From Cyclobacteriaceae bacterium (GTDB lineage: Bacteria > Bacteroidota > Bacteroidia > Cytophagales > Cyclobacteriaceae): a stretch of DNA of 64,000 nt. The notes under the pieces are model-generated. The model saw only the letters and a list, made by a program, of their open reading frames with translations, did not search any database and was not told the origin of the DNA. The DNA is taken from assembly GCA_016787605.1 (NCBI GenBank), contig JAEUUE010000045.1, forward strand, positions 1-64,000, written 5' to 3'. A program made the position numbers and the translations under genes. Numbering within the stretch: position 1 is the stretch's first letter; each line of letters begins with the position of its first letter. This document shows positions 37,701 to 47,167 of this stretch, in pieces.

Positions 37701-40700
37701 CTATTGACGCACGATTCGGCGGGTTTGGACGGAAGTCGACGTCCGGACGGTGACCAGGTAGATCCCTGCCCCCAGGAACGACAGGTCATGGGTAGACCGG
37801 TTCAGCCCCGGCTGAGAGGGGGTTTCCCAGCTGTAATTCACTCTTCCCTGGCTATCATAAATGGTGACCGAAGCCCAACCCTCCTGCCCGGATACCCAGT
37901 CCAGTTGCAGCTGTCCTGTGGACGGGTTTGGATAAGGATCAAAGAGGTAATCCTGATCGGAGAAGTTGATGCAACTCTTGTTGTTGTCCGGCGCGATGTC
38001 CCGCTCCGATATGGCCTGCACACAGACAAAAGGATCGGCAAACTGGCTGGGATCAACCGTTGCCGTAAGAGCCTTGGTGACGGAAGCCCCCGGCGAAAGA
38101 TTCACGGCAAGAGCCTCGCTCACGCTGGCCCGGCTTGACAGGAGGAGAACAACTTCGACCGACGCCACCGGGATATTGCTGTTGTTGAAGATAGTCAACG
38201 AAGGGCGAAGTTTGCCGGTGGCCGCATCGGGAAAAAGGGAAAAGGACGTTACCTGCAGATCAATTTGCGGCACCAATACCTGGATGGGCAGCGTCTTCGA
38301 ATCGGAGCAGCCGTACCCATTGGTGACTGTAAGTTGTGTGGAATAGTCGCCGAGCTCAAGGAAAGTATGGATGGGTGAAACAACCGTGCTGGTCACGGGC
38401 ACTTTGTCATTGATTAGCCACTCATACTGTGAGGCGCCCGCGGAAAGGTTCTGAAACTGCACGGTGAGCGGAGCATCGCCCCTGTCGGGTGCAGCTATAA
38501 AGTCCGCCGTCGGAGATGGGTGAATAGTAACGCTATGAAACTGGGTGTACGTACATCCTGACGCGTGCGTGGTAATTACCGAGACCGGCGCATTTTCGGC
38601 GAGCGCCAAGGTCGTTGTGGCTGGATTTCCCACCGTCGTCGTGCCGCCAATGTTCCATTGCCAGTTGGTCGCCGGGTCAGCCGCAGGGGGAAGGGTAGCG
38701 TCGAACAGGGTGAAGATCGCGGGCTGACCGGCACAAGCGTTCTCCACCTGCAATGTCAGCGTGGGGGGCACCGGCACATTCACACTCCGACTTAGTGTAT
38801 GGGTGCATCCATTGGTGGAGGTAACCGTAAGCGTCGCTGTGTAGTTGCCTGCCGCGGTGTAGGTGTACGTTGGATTGGGACTTGTAAACGTGCTGCCTCC
38901 GATTTGCCAAATCCTGGACTGCACGCCTCCGGTGGAAACATCCGAGAACTGGGTCGCCGTGCCCACACAGGCAGGACCCAGCACAAAGTTGGCCACGGGA
39001 GAGGCAAGAATAGTGACGGGTTGGATGACGGTATTGCTGCACCCGGCGTCGGAGGTTGCGGTAAGAGAAACGGAAAATGTGCTCGCGGAGGTGTAGGTAA
39101 ATGATGGCTGTTGTGCAGATGAGGTGGTCGACGACGGGTCGTCAAAACTCCAGAGCCAATCGCTGACGTTGCTGTCGGTAAGTGGAGGGGTCAGGTTCTG
39201 GAAAAGTGTAGGACTGTTGCTGCAGGAAAACGGTGGTGCGGCCACCGAGAAGGCGGGCTGAGGCAAAGAGAAGATGGTGATGTCCTGGGTTGCCGAATTG
39301 TTGCATCCGGCCGCATTGCTGGCCGTGAGCGTCACGGAATAAGTTCCTGGTGCCGTGTAGGCGTGTGCGGGCTGCTGCTGGGTGGAGGCCGGGGAGCCGT
39401 CGCCGAAGTTCCAGGAATAACCGGCATCGGCACCGGAGGTGGTATTGATAAAAGGAACTGCGTTCTCCGCGCAATCATCGGCCGCCGAGAAACTCACCAG
39501 AGGGCCTGTCACAACCGTGGGGATAGTCTTCACCATCTCGTTATCACAACCGGGTATGCTGGCCCTAAGGCGGATTTCATGCAAAACCGGATTGGCAAGC
39601 GTTATGCTCAGGTTTTGTTGCGTCCCCACCAAATTTCCATTGACCCGCCATTCCCAGGCAGGGTTAGACGCGGGATTGAAAACCGAAGAATTCAAGAATG
39701 TATACTCCTCATTGGTGCATACCGGCGCGGCAGCCGGGAGACTAAAGTCAGGGACGGGCGGAGAAAATATAGTTATGGAATTGGAGGCAGTATTGGTGCA
39801 GCCGTTTGATGCGGTGACAAGGAGTCGGGAGATATAAGTACCCGGTGATCCATACGTATGCGCGAGGTTTGAAGCCCCGGAGACCTGGCCATCGCCAAAA
39901 TCCCAGGCATATCCCACCAGGTTCCCCGATGTATTGATAGAGTTGAATTGGACAGGGGCGGCCGCACACGTTCCTGTCGTGCTGAATGAAATGTCAGGCG
40001 CGGGGCTGGCATTGACAGAAATTGATCGGCTCCTGACGCCAACAACCTCCCCGGCTTGGTTCTCGAGAGCGATTTGGTAGGTGCCGGCAGTCGAATAAGT
40101 CACCACCGGGTCAGATCCCGTGAAGGCGGCGGGTGACGCGGAGCAGTTCATGGTATAGTTGATCCGAAAACACTGCCCGCTGGACTGACTAATCCCCAGG
40201 ATCGTCCACGTGGAATTTTCCTTCACCAGGCTAAGGGCGTACATGCCTGAAGGCAGCACGCCGCTCAGGGCGCCTTCACCTGAAATAACCGGCATCGCCG
40301 TGATGTCTGCGCCAAATGATCCCTTGGTAAATGAGCCATCGAGCGCCAATGCAAAAAAGAAATAGTTCTCCCCTTCACGGGCTACCCGAATACGACCCGG
40401 GTTCGACGCGCTCAAGGTGGCCAGCTGGGTAATTGTGGGGACGGCAAAGAGGGAAGTACCGAAGTCGAATCGATAGATATTCGCATTCCCGAAGCTGGCG
40501 GCTAATCCGAACCAGTTCCCGCAGACGTTCACCAGGTCGATATCGCCCAGGTTATTCGGGTTAGGCACAGCCGCGGATCGCAAAACATCCGTGACAGGAT
40601 TTGGCGCTGCAATTCCCAACCCCAGTCGAATGAGGGCCACTTGGTTGGTGGCCTCTGTCACCGCTGCTACATAGCCATGTACCGCATCGCGTCCCACGGC

Positions 40701-41246
40701 CAGGCCCGAGTTCACATATCCGATGCCACTGATCAGGACGGTGGCCCCCGGCACGTTGCCCAATGCCGATCCGAAGGAAAGTTTCAGCAAGGAGCCGCCG
40801 GTGTTGTGGAGCAGTCCGTACCACTGGCCCCCTTCCCTGACCAAACGGATCTGACCCGGTTGATCAAGCGCTCCACCGAGAGATCCGAGGTTTGTAATGG
40901 AGGTAGGGCTGGACTCAAGACCATTGTCGAATTCCAGGCGATAAAGAAGATTGCTGAAGGTTCCTGTGACAAATGCATACCACTTGCCATCAAAGGCAAA
41001 ATCAATCCCGGGCCGCCCGTTGACGCCTGGCAGGCTCCAACCCGAAACCGCGGAAGGGGTAGCGCTAAAATCACCGGAACAAAAGTCCCAGGAATAACTT
41101 CCGGGACCCGAGACATTGACAGGGAGAAGTTGCTCATTAAGGCAAGCGCTGGCCGCGAGGTTGAAATCCGTAGCTGGGCATTGTGCCACGGCGGGGGTAA
41201 GAATACCTCCGGCGCAAACCCAGGCCATGATGAAAGCCCATCTCAT
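37701..41246 (-). CDS. giant PKD-repeat protein with type IX secretion sorting domain
   Basis: 1181 residues from the ATG giving MRWAFIMAWVCAGG, a signal peptide cleaved near AVAQ. Residues about 70-400 hold six repeats of roughly 50 residues with a W/Y-x-x-F/L core and L-x-x-F-G, resembling a beta-propeller. Seven PKD-like domains follow (about 410-980), of which two keep W-x-F-G-D-G and the others have drifted; most end in GC. A CARDB-like domain comes next, then the C-terminal sorting domain (DPYPNPSTGQL at about 1100, ending IYLVTVRTSTS). It should be carried by the type IX system to the surface. It begins 17 bp behind the epimerase and is probably on the same transcript as the glycan genes. 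Ligand unknown. Confidence 0.88.
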   Translation of the reverse strand: MRWAFIMAWVCAGGILTPAVAQCPATDFNLAASACLNEQLLPVNVSGPGSYSWDFCSGDFSATPSAVSGWSLPGVNGRPGIDFAFDGKWYAFVTGTFSNLLYRLEFDNGLESSPTSITNLGSLGGALDQPGQIRLVREGGQWYGLLHNTGGSLLKLSFGSALGNVPGATVLISGIGYVNSGLAVGRDAVHGYVAAVTEATNQVALIRLGLGIAAPNPVTDVLRSAAVPNPNNLGDIDLVNVCGNWFGLAASFGNANIYRFDFGTSLFAVPTITQLATLSASNPGRIRVAREGENYFFFALALDGSFTKGSFGADITAMPVISGEGALSGVLPSGMYALSLVKENSTWTILGISQSSGQCFRINYTMNCSASPAAFTGSDPVVTYSTAGTYQIALENQAGEVVGVRSRSISVNASPAPDISFSTTGTCAAAPVQFNSINTSGNLVGYAWDFGDGQVSGASNLAHTYGSPGTYISRLLVTASNGCTNTASNSITIFSPPVPDFSLPAAAPVCTNEEYTFLNSSVFNPASNPAWEWRVNGNLVGTQQNLSITLANPVLHEIRLRASIPGCDNEMVKTIPTVVTGPLVSFSAADDCAENAVPFINTTSGADAGYSWNFGDGSPASTQQQPAHAYTAPGTYSVTLTASNAAGCNNSATQDITIFSLPQPAFSVAAPPFSCSNSPTLFQNLTPPLTDSNVSDWLWSFDDPSSTTSSAQQPSFTYTSASTFSVSLTATSDAGCSNTVIQPVTILASPVANFVLGPACVGTATQFSDVSTGGVQSRIWQIGGSTFTSPNPTYTYTAAGNYTATLTVTSTNGCTHTLSRSVNVPVPPTLTLQVENACAGQPAIFTLFDATLPPAADPATNWQWNIGGTTTVGNPATTTLALAENAPVSVITTHASGCTYTQFHSVTIHPSPTADFIAAPDRGDAPLTVQFQNLSAGASQYEWLINDKVPVTSTVVSPIHTFLELGDYSTQLTVTNGYGCSDSKTLPIQVLVPQIDLQVTSFSLFPDAATGKLRPSLTIFNNSNIPVASVEVVLLLSSRASVSEALAVNLSPGASVTKALTATVDPSQFADPFVCVQAISERDIAPDNNKSCINFSDQDYLFDPYPNPSTGQLQLDWVSGQEGWASVTIYDSQGRVNYSWETPSQPGLNRSTHDLSFLGAGIYLVTVRTSTSVQTRRIVRQ

Positions 41247-41263
41247 GCTCGTCGGCAATCCGT

Positions 41264-42187
41264 CTATTTTGTTTTTGCCTCCAGGATCATCTTTATCCCC
41301 GCCTCCAGGGGCAGAAGATCCCTTTTCAGAATGGCCTTCATTTTGGAGGCATCAGGCTTCCGTCGGGTCATGTCTCCCTCCTTCAACGGAGGCAGAAACT
41401 CAATCGTTGACTGGGATCCCGTGAGCCTGATGATTAATTCGGCCAACTCCAGGATAGTAACATCCTTTTCGCTCCCAATGTTGATCACTTCATTGATCAT
41501 CAGGTTATCTTCCAGGATGCGGAGCGTGCAATCGGTATTGTCCGTGATGAAGCAGAAGGTACGGGTCTGACCTCCGTTACCATAAACCGGGATAGGCTCG
41601 TTGGCACGGGCGAGACGAATAAACTTGGAAATCACAAAATCGGTGCTCTGCTTGGGGCCGTAGGTGTTGAAGAACCGAAAGATGGTATAGTTCAGTCCGT
41701 ATTCCTTTTGAAAGGAGCGGCAATAGGACTCTCCTACGTTCTTGACCACCGCATAGGGCAACCTGGAATTCAACGGCGTACGCTCCTCGTGCTGCGGCAG
41801 CTCCACCGGTTCCCCATAAACTTCGGACGAGCTGGAGAAGAAGACGCGCCTCACTCCCGTGTTTTTGCTCAACTGGAGGATGTTGCGTATGCCCTCTATG
41901 TCGTTCAGCACCATCACAGGATTATCGATGGTGCGCTTCACGCCGACCACAGCCGCATAATGAAAGACATAATCGAAGGCATGGCTGGTCATTACAGCGG
42001 CGATTTCCTCATAGCGGTTTACATCGCAAGCCACAAACTTGCACCGGGGGTGTTTGGGCACTTTCCAGGCTTCCCCGGTAAGCAGGTTATCGACAAGTGT
42101 TACCGAATACCCGTCGTCGAGCAATAGTCGGTCGGCCAGCGAACTGCCGATGAAGCCGGCGCCGCCGGTGATGAGCACGTGGGTCAT
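41264..42187 (-). CDS. NAD-dependent nucleotide-sugar epimerase/dehydratase
   Basis: 307 residues of the extended short-chain dehydrogenase class. The NAD motif is GGAGFIG at 8-14 and the catalytic Tyr-x-x-x-Lys is YAVVK; SSSSEVYGE precedes it. The sequence is closest in feel to UDP-glucuronate decarboxylase or UDP-glucose 4-epimerase types, but the exact product cannot be told. It ends the glycan operon and is followed by the PKD gene after 17 bp. Confidence 0.85.
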   Translation of the reverse strand: MTHVLITGGAGFIGSSLADRLLLDDGYSVTLVDNLLTGEAWKVPKHPRCKFVACDVNRYEEIAAVMTSHAFDYVFHYAAVVGVKRTIDNPVMVLNDIEGIRNILQLSKNTGVRRVFFSSSSEVYGEPVELPQHEERTPLNSRLPYAVVKNVGESYCRSFQKEYGLNYTIFRFFNTYGPKQSTDFVISKFIRLARANEPIPVYGNGGQTRTFCFITDNTDCTLRILEDNLMINEVINIGSEKDVTILELAELIIRLTGSQSTIEFLPPLKEGDMTRRKPDASKMKAILKRDLLPLEAGIKMILEAKTK

Positions 42188-42232
42188 GCAAGGAGCATTG
42201 TAAGAAGGTAAAATTAGGAAAGTCAGACGACT

Positions 42233-43450
42233 TCACTGGCCATACACGGAGGCGTAGACCTTATCGGCTATGCTGAAGGAACGGTAACGAATGGCCAGCT
42301 GCCGAACTTTGCCCTGCAGTTCTTCCCGGGGGACATTCAGCAACTCGTCCAGTACGTCAAGGGATTGCCGGTAGCCCGCGGAATCAAGCGTCTCCCAGAC
42401 AGCTCCCAGTCGCTCCCGCTTGATAATCGCCGAATCATCGGATATGTCGGGAGGTATGACTACCGGAAGTCCCATGGCCCAATACTCTCCATCCTTGATC
42501 GGGGTGCAATACCGCTTGGTCGGCACCGGTTTCACGGGTGTCAGGGCAAAATCGGCCAGCGCCAGGTAACGAGGAACCTCCGCATGAGCTACAAAACGCG
42601 TAACGACGACCGAACGATCCAGTTGTGCCCCCGCACAAAACTCCGCAATTTCCTTTTCCGAGTGATTCGTCAACAAGAGCGCCCGGAAGTTGTCACCCCA
42701 CCGTTGGTGTGCCTCTTTGAAAAACGCAAAGACTTCCCGGTCCAGGTAGATTCCCCCGAACTTGCCCGCGTACACAGCCACCCGTCTTCCTTCCAGTCCC
42801 AGTTCCCTGAGAAGGTCGGCATCTTTTTCCGGCTTTGGCTGGAACCTTTCCAGGTCCACACAGGCCGGCTTAATTAATAGCCCCTCCAGGATAACCCCAT
42901 ATTTTTCACTGGCATAATCTTTCATCCCCCCATTGGCCGCGATAATGGCTGATGCCCGACGCGTCTGCCGTTTCTCGAGGGCAAAAAGTATTCGGAAGGC
43001 GAGCCCATTCCTCCTCCATGTTCCATTCTCTACCATGGCCTCGGCATGAGGTTCATAGCTGTCCAGCACCAGTTGCACTCCCGTTAAGAGGGAGAGGAAG
43101 TAGCCCAACGCTCCGGCTGGTGTAGCCCAACAGTGAATCGCGGAGACCCGGTCCTTTTTTATTCTCCGGAACAACCCGAACAACAGCCGCGGAAGATGCA
43201 TGATCGCCCTCCACCCAAACGGATAGTAAGTGCCCGGGATCCACTCAATGCCTTCCGCCGCAAGGGACGATGCCGATGAGTTCATTGTGGTCGAGCCCGA
43301 TCCGGGCCGCTCCAGCGTGAGCAAGCTCACCCTGCTGCCTGGCGGCAGATGCTTCCTCATGATCCGGAGATACGGCAACGTGTAGGCCTGGATCAGCGCA
43401 TCCGGGAGCGACCAGTAAGTAAGTACGAGGATATGGGCCGGCGCTCTCAT
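42233..43450 (-). CDS. glycosyltransferase (GT-B fold, GT4-like)
   Basis: 405 residues starting at MRAPAHILVLTYWSLP; the ATG shares bases with the stop of the upstream GT2 gene (ATGA), which fixes the start. The N-terminal half carries the acceptor Rossmann fold and a membrane-near helix (ALGYFLSLLTGVQLVLDSYE); the C-terminal half has GRRVAVYAGKFGG and the donor motif region DGEYWAMGLPVVIP. It belongs to the O-antigen locus. Sugar and linkage are unknown. Confidence 0.82.
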   Translation of the reverse strand: MRAPAHILVLTYWSLPDALIQAYTLPYLRIMRKHLPPGSRVSLLTLERPGSGSTTMNSSASSLAAEGIEWIPGTYYPFGWRAIMHLPRLLFGLFRRIKKDRVSAIHCWATPAGALGYFLSLLTGVQLVLDSYEPHAEAMVENGTWRRNGLAFRILFALEKRQTRRASAIIAANGGMKDYASEKYGVILEGLLIKPACVDLERFQPKPEKDADLLRELGLEGRRVAVYAGKFGGIYLDREVFAFFKEAHQRWGDNFRALLLTNHSEKEIAEFCAGAQLDRSVVVTRFVAHAEVPRYLALADFALTPVKPVPTKRYCTPIKDGEYWAMGLPVVIPPDISDDSAIIKRERLGAVWETLDSAGYRQSLDVLDELLNVPREELQGKVRQLAIRYRSFSIADKVYASVYGQ

Positions 43451-44334
43451 TTTATTCCCAACAGCATCAGGAGTATAACCATAGTCCGTCGACGAAACAG
43501 TTCCAGGGGACAAGCCCGAAGGCCTTTCCCCAGGTGGCGCCATGAAGCGACACGCGGTGCACCGGCCATCCGCAGGTGCAAAGCCGCATACGTGTGCGCG
43601 CTGGCCACTATCCGACTTATCCGATTTCCAAAATAGGCCCGGTTGCCTTCATCGCCTGTGGCGTATTGGATGAGAAGGTCCACCTTCCTCTCGATAGCTT
43701 CTCTGCTTCCCGCCACCACGCTCCGCTGATCATGATCCCTGACCGTGGAAGTAACGAGGGCAACATGATGGAAAGTGAAACGGGAACACAACCGGATCCA
43801 CAATTCCCAATCTTCTAACGACGACAGACTACGGTCTTCATTAAAACCGTGTTTTTGCAACACCTCTCTTTTGGCAAAAACCCCATTACAGCTTAACACA
43901 TTTCCACCCACAATCTGCCGGTTGATGGAATCGACTGACTTCACTACCCGAAGCACTTTGCCGTTGGGGTCTTTTACATCGTATCCGAAGTGACAAACTT
44001 CAATGGACTTGCCGGAGAGAAAGTCAAAGGCGGCTTGCAGATGGTTCGGGTAAAATTCATCGTCTGAGTCCAGGAAGTTGACATACCGTCCGTTGGCCTG
44101 GGCAACTCCATAATTTCGTGCGGCGGCCCGCTCGCCATTGTCCTTGTAATAGTACCTGATCCTTGGGTCAGTCATTTCACGCACTACGCTTGCCGTATCG
44201 TCTTTGCTCCCATCGTCGACCACTACCACCTCAAAATCCGTGAACGTTTGCGCCAGCACCGAATCCAGGGCTACCCGGATGGAGTGCGCCCGGTTATAAG
44301 TGGGAATGACTACCGTGAAGAATGGGTCAGGCAT
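43447..44334 (-). CDS. family 2 glycosyltransferase
   Basis: 295 residues. GT-A fold with VVIPTYNRAHSIRVALDSVL at the start, EVVVVDDGSKDDT, and the metal site DSDDEF. A C-terminal helical tail follows (CPLELFRRRTMVILLMLLG). It overlaps the next gene by 4 bp and the previous one by 8 bp, so it is tightly coupled within the locus. Confidence 0.9.
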   Translation of the reverse strand: MPDPFFTVVIPTYNRAHSIRVALDSVLAQTFTDFEVVVVDDGSKDDTASVVREMTDPRIRYYYKDNGERAAARNYGVAQANGRYVNFLDSDDEFYPNHLQAAFDFLSGKSIEVCHFGYDVKDPNGKVLRVVKSVDSINRQIVGGNVLSCNGVFAKREVLQKHGFNEDRSLSSLEDWELWIRLCSRFTFHHVALVTSTVRDHDQRSVVAGSREAIERKVDLLIQYATGDEGNRAYFGNRISRIVASAHTYAALHLRMAGAPRVASWRHLGKGLRACPLELFRRRTMVILLMLLGIK

Positions 44335-45442
44335 TGTATAGCTTCTTGAGTGCCGCTACCATGGTATCTATCGGAAATCGCGAAAGTACATCCGCCTGTG
44401 CATTCAAGGCGAGCGTTTGACGAAAATCAGGCTTCTTCCACAGATCCTCCAGCGCGGCCGCCACCGACTGGCTGTCACAAAACGGTACCAGGATCCCGTT
44501 CTTGCCAGAGACCATGATTTCCCCGGCCACCCCGGAAGGCGTGCCAACCACCGGAATCCCTGAGGCCATCGCCTCCACATACACCTGGCCAAAGGCCTCC
44601 ACATAGGGGTCAATCGGGGTATGCACGAGGAGGTCAAACAGCCGGTACAACGCCAGGATGTCCTCTTCAAAAGGAATGCACACGACGGATCCCGGCACAA
44701 AATCAGTCAACAACTTATCCACCGAACGTTGATAGGGACCGTTCGCATTGGCCAGGATTACTATAGCCTCCGGATGATTCCGCTGAAAAGCTGCGAGGGC
44801 GGGCAAAGCATACTGAAGCCCCTTCCACTCGATGAGCCGTGACACCAATCCAATGACAGGTCGGCCCATCGGAATATTCCATTTTTTACGCAAGGCCTCC
44901 ACGCGCCCGGTGGTGACTTGTCCGAATACCTGGAAATCAAACCCGTGAGGAATACGGGTGACCTTGGATCCGGATACTCCTTCGAGCTCAAGGAGGGCGT
45001 AGTCGGTGGCCTGGCTCACCGAGACGATGTCCGTAGCAAAACCATTGCTCCATCGGTCAAACTTGATCCCCGAAGGGTAGTACCGATGATGAAGGGTGCT
45101 GTTGTGCCGTGTGTAAATCCGCCTTCGGATCCGCGCAAGCCAGGCGGCTGGCAACGCCAGGCGTTGTGCATCAAACAGATGAACATGGACCACATCAGGC
45201 CGGCGGAAAAGAAAGATGATCAACAGGCGCAAGAACGAAGGAAGAAAATCCATTTTGCCCCGAAGGGTGATCCGTTCAACAGGGATGCCTTGCTCCCGCA
45301 AAAAAGTTTCCATAGAGGAGACTCCCGGGTTGAGTAGAATCACCTTTAGGTCATATTCCCGGGCCAGGCGAGGGAAGAGCCATTCGAAAGCCAAAGACTT
45401 CTCGACGGCGGAAAGGACATGGATTACCTGACGCATGGCCAT
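44327..45442 (-). CDS. family 4 glycosyltransferase
   Basis: 371 residues. GT-B fold: DVVHVHLFDAQRLALPAAWL in the acceptor half, and GRPVIGLVSRLIEWKGL plus EAFGQVYVEAMASGIPVVGT (the E-x7-E donor motif) in the C-terminal half. The start is the ATG two bases past the FkbM stop. It is part of the O-antigen locus. Confidence 0.9.
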   Translation of the reverse strand: MAMRQVIHVLSAVEKSLAFEWLFPRLAREYDLKVILLNPGVSSMETFLREQGIPVERITLRGKMDFLPSFLRLLIIFLFRRPDVVHVHLFDAQRLALPAAWLARIRRRIYTRHNSTLHHRYYPSGIKFDRWSNGFATDIVSVSQATDYALLELEGVSGSKVTRIPHGFDFQVFGQVTTGRVEALRKKWNIPMGRPVIGLVSRLIEWKGLQYALPALAAFQRNHPEAIVILANANGPYQRSVDKLLTDFVPGSVVCIPFEEDILALYRLFDLLVHTPIDPYVEAFGQVYVEAMASGIPVVGTPSGVAGEIMVSGKNGILVPFCDSQSVAAALEDLWKKPDFRQTLALNAQADVLSRFPIDTMVAALKKLYNA

Positions 45443-45444
45443 GA

Positions 45445-46296
45445 CTATTGGGCGACAATGTCAGTATGGCAATTTGCGAAGGACTGGCCCGATCGAACCG
45501 TCGCGCCGGTTACCGCATCCGTAATCGAATAGCCAAGGGCTTCAAGAAACTTTACGAGGTTCTCGGCTGAGTCGCCCTGATCACGGAGGTTGTTGTCATC
45601 TAACTCAACAAACAAAGAGGGCTTGAATTCCAGCAGCGTTCTCTCAGCCCCACGGAGTACATGAAGCTCAAAGCCCTCCACATCGATCTTGATTAGATTA
45701 ACAGGACCCACATGCAGTTCGGCGAGATAGTGGTCAAGTGTGGTCACTTGTATGACATGACCTTCTGAAAGGCTGCGGCGTACCCGTGCGCCGCCCAAAT
45801 TGGACAAGACTTGAACACCGAGCACTAGTTTTTCGTCATTGTCACCAAGACCCACGGGGTTTATTCGGATGTTGCTAAACTTATTGAGCGCTATGTTTCG
45901 GCTTAATTTTTCAAATGTGACGCCATTTGGCTCAAAGGAATGAACAAATCCTGAGGGGCCCACCAACTTAGCCAAGCTCATTGTAGTTTCTCCAATATTG
46001 GCCCCGACATCTACCACGATCGAACCTGGCTTGGCTAAGTTATAGAGTATATGCCGGGGCTCAACCAAGATTCCCCAAAAGACAAGCCACTCCATATAGT
46101 CACTCAAGTCAAGCTCATACTGAATTCCATTTCGTTTTACTGTCCGAAGGCTAGGCACTGAATATGCAGTATTGATGGGTGGTAGCCTGGAATAAAAATG
46201 TCCGAGTGGCTTTTGTTGCGTGAGTCGCGCAAGCAGCCTTTCCATCAGAGGCAGCTTAAATAACTCCTTTGGAAAGTCAATGAGTCGCTTCTTCAT
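45445..46296 (-). CDS. FkbM-type methyltransferase (1)
   Basis: 283 residues. The SAM-binding motif IVVDVGANIGETTMSLAKLV and the FkbM signature VNLIKIDVEGFELHVLRGA are intact, with E-P-N after FVHSF. Enzymes of this class O-methylate sugars or polyketides. It overlaps the next FkbM gene by 20 bp. Base composition is lower in G+C than the flanking glycosyltransferases. The sugar target is unknown. Confidence 0.9.
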   Translation of the reverse strand: MKKRLIDFPKELFKLPLMERLLARLTQQKPLGHFYSRLPPINTAYSVPSLRTVKRNGIQYELDLSDYMEWLVFWGILVEPRHILYNLAKPGSIVVDVGANIGETTMSLAKLVGPSGFVHSFEPNGVTFEKLSRNIALNKFSNIRINPVGLGDNDEKLVLGVQVLSNLGGARVRRSLSEGHVIQVTTLDHYLAELHVGPVNLIKIDVEGFELHVLRGAERTLLEFKPSLFVELDDNNLRDQGDSAENLVKFLEALGYSITDAVTGATVRSGQSFANCHTDIVAQ

Positions 46297-47167
46297 TCCA
46301 AAGATTGATTACATCCTGGGGGTTCCCAGCGTAAAGCAAATAATTTTGATTCAGATTGGGGGTGATTGCCATAGTTAATCTGGGGCCCCTCAACTCATCA
46401 ATTGAAAAAAATGCATAATTCAAATCCTTGAGAATACCCGCAATTCGGGTTGCTGCTTCCTGCGTCAACACTTCAACAAGCATGGAGGGCCGACTCTCGC
46501 GAATAAGGTTACGCGCCCCTTCCAAAACCTCGGGTTCGTGCGTTTCCACATCGATCTTCAGCAACTCAACGGGTCCAAGCTTATGGGAATGGACATATTC
46601 ATCCAATGTGGTCACGGAAATAGTGGTCGGGATCACCATACGGTCCGTTGGGTTAAGATTTTTGTTGATGGTCACGCTATAAACATGGTCTTCGGGAATA
46701 TCATAAATCATACCAGCACCTGTAAAATTGGACACGCCAAGCCTCTCGGCCACGATGTCAAATCTATTTGCTTCGATATTTCGTCTCAATTTTCTATACA
46801 CGCGCTCAACGGGCTCAAAAGCATAAATCTCAGCGTCTGGATTTACTGTTTTCGCAACAAGTGAGAATAGGCCTGTATTTGCACCCACGTCAATGATAAT
46901 TCTGGATCTTGCAGATAACGCCACCCAAAGCCTCATGGACGCACCTTCCCATCCGTCCAAGCCCTTCCAAAAGACCTGGTTCTCCAATTGGTGTCCGTAA
47001 TGGTACATCAGAAAAGAACGCTGTTCAATCGCCACGGTAAACCAATCACTGAAATATAGATGCCTGAAAACCCACTCAGGCGGTGAAAAATAGCGAACCA
47101 CTGTAAATAACTGTCTCTTCAAAGGCAGAATGCGCAAAATGTGCTTGCCTAGCCTCTTCAACATCAT
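46277..47167 (-). CDS. FkbM-type methyltransferase (2)
   Basis: 296 residues from the ATG giving MMLKRLGKHILRILPLKRQ; the ATG overlaps the stop of the GT2 gene (ATGA), so the longer upstream frame is not used. Motifs are IIIDVGANTGLFSLVAKTV and VELLKIDVETHEPEVLEGA. Paralogous to the neighbouring FkbM gene but not a recent duplicate. The G+C content is visibly low (24 of 60 bases in 46681-46740), which suggests separate acquisition. Confidence 0.9.
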   Translation of the reverse strand: MMLKRLGKHILRILPLKRQLFTVVRYFSPPEWVFRHLYFSDWFTVAIEQRSFLMYHYGHQLENQVFWKGLDGWEGASMRLWVALSARSRIIIDVGANTGLFSLVAKTVNPDAEIYAFEPVERVYRKLRRNIEANRFDIVAERLGVSNFTGAGMIYDIPEDHVYSVTINKNLNPTDRMVIPTTISVTTLDEYVHSHKLGPVELLKIDVETHEPEVLEGARNLIRESRPSMLVEVLTQEAATRIAGILKDLNYAFFSIDELRGPRLTMAITPNLNQNYLLYAGNPQDVINLWNEEATH

